Virus record (IMG/VR): IMGVR_UViG_3300037137_001960
Location: 1-20,676 of that record
Length of the DNA stretch: 20,676 bases
DNA from: a virus
Direction: 5' to 3' (one strand)
Positions 20,624-20,676 of the stretch are shown here, in pieces. The notes beneath the pieces were generated by a model. The model worked only from the letters and a program-made list of their open reading frames with translations. It was not told where the DNA came from and made no database searches. Positions within the stretch are counted from its first letter, which is position 1; the number at the start of each line of letters is the position of its first letter. A program made the translations under genes and the position numbers.

Positions 20624-20676
20624 ATGGCAACCGTCGTTTTCGTAACCGACATTCTCCTCCCGGTGGACCCGATAGT
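20624..20676 (+). CDS. Start of a further tail-region gene, 3'-truncated by window edge
   Basis: ATG 20624 follows GGGAG (20614-20618) at five nucleotides. The frame reads MATVVFVTDILLPVDPI and is open to the window end. Only 17 residues are visible, too few to identify the protein. Spacing and strand are those of a continuing operon, and another appendage or virion gene is likely. Confidence 0.6.
   Translation, partial: MATVVFVTDILLPVDPI

Noticed and set aside
1-20676. CRISPR array, insertion sequence, integrase or attachment site
   Set aside because: No regularly spaced long direct repeats, no transposase or recombinase motifs and no terminal inverted repeats seen on either strand.

Overview
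The window is one contiguous, single-strand part of the virion-morphogenesis region of a tailed bacteriophage with a contractile tail (myovirus-type Caudoviricetes). Every supportable gene is on the + strand, genes are tightly packed with gaps mostly of 0-35 nt, and the order is canonical: scaffold, major capsid protein, connector and neck proteins, tail sheath, tail tube, tail assembly chaperone with a frameshift, tape measure, LysM baseplate protein, hub, spike, gp25-like wedge, two J-like wedge proteins, then fibre-type proteins. DNA is GC-rich with strongly GC-biased third codon positions, so the host is probably a high-GC bacterium. Two start codons sit exactly where leaderless transcripts would begin, which would fit an actinobacterial-type host, but this is weak inference. 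No integrase, lysis, replication or tRNA gene is visible.

Layout. 1-692: capsid scaffold, cut at its 5' end by the window edge. 764-2140: major capsid protein. 2141-2643 is the least ordinary part: two tandem perfect hairpins, a 59-codon zinc-ribbon protein (2188-2367), and about 270 nt without a convincing gene, tiled with hairpins that include three UUCG tetraloops spaced exactly 89 nt apart. 2644-5655: small head and neck proteins, including a gp10-like tail-completion candidate. 5670-7761: sheath and tube. 7793-8361: chaperone pair, its start codon buried in a 13-bp hairpin. 8365-10116: short tape measure. 10120-17856: baseplate (LysM protein, hub, spike, Ig+gp25 fusion, two J-like proteins). 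17866-20614: two probable tail fibre or appendage proteins. 20624-end: start of another gene.

How the genes work together. The scaffold guides capsid-protein assembly and the connector/neck proteins close the head. The hub, spike, LysM, gp25 and J proteins build the baseplate, from which the chaperone-bound tape measure sets the length of tube and sheath. The last genes supply appendages for host binding. Expression appears tuned by sequence signals: AAGGAG-type ribosome binding sites precede the genes of abundant virion proteins, while low-copy baseplate genes rely on close spacing. A recurrent extended -10-like motif (TGATAnnnT) lies before the capsid gene, two head genes and one baseplate gene.

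The most interesting candidates are the structured RNA island next to the capsid gene, the hairpin-gated start of the tail chaperone, the recurrent promoter-like motif with two apparently leaderless starts, and the 27-codon leader ORF coupled to the gp25-like gene.
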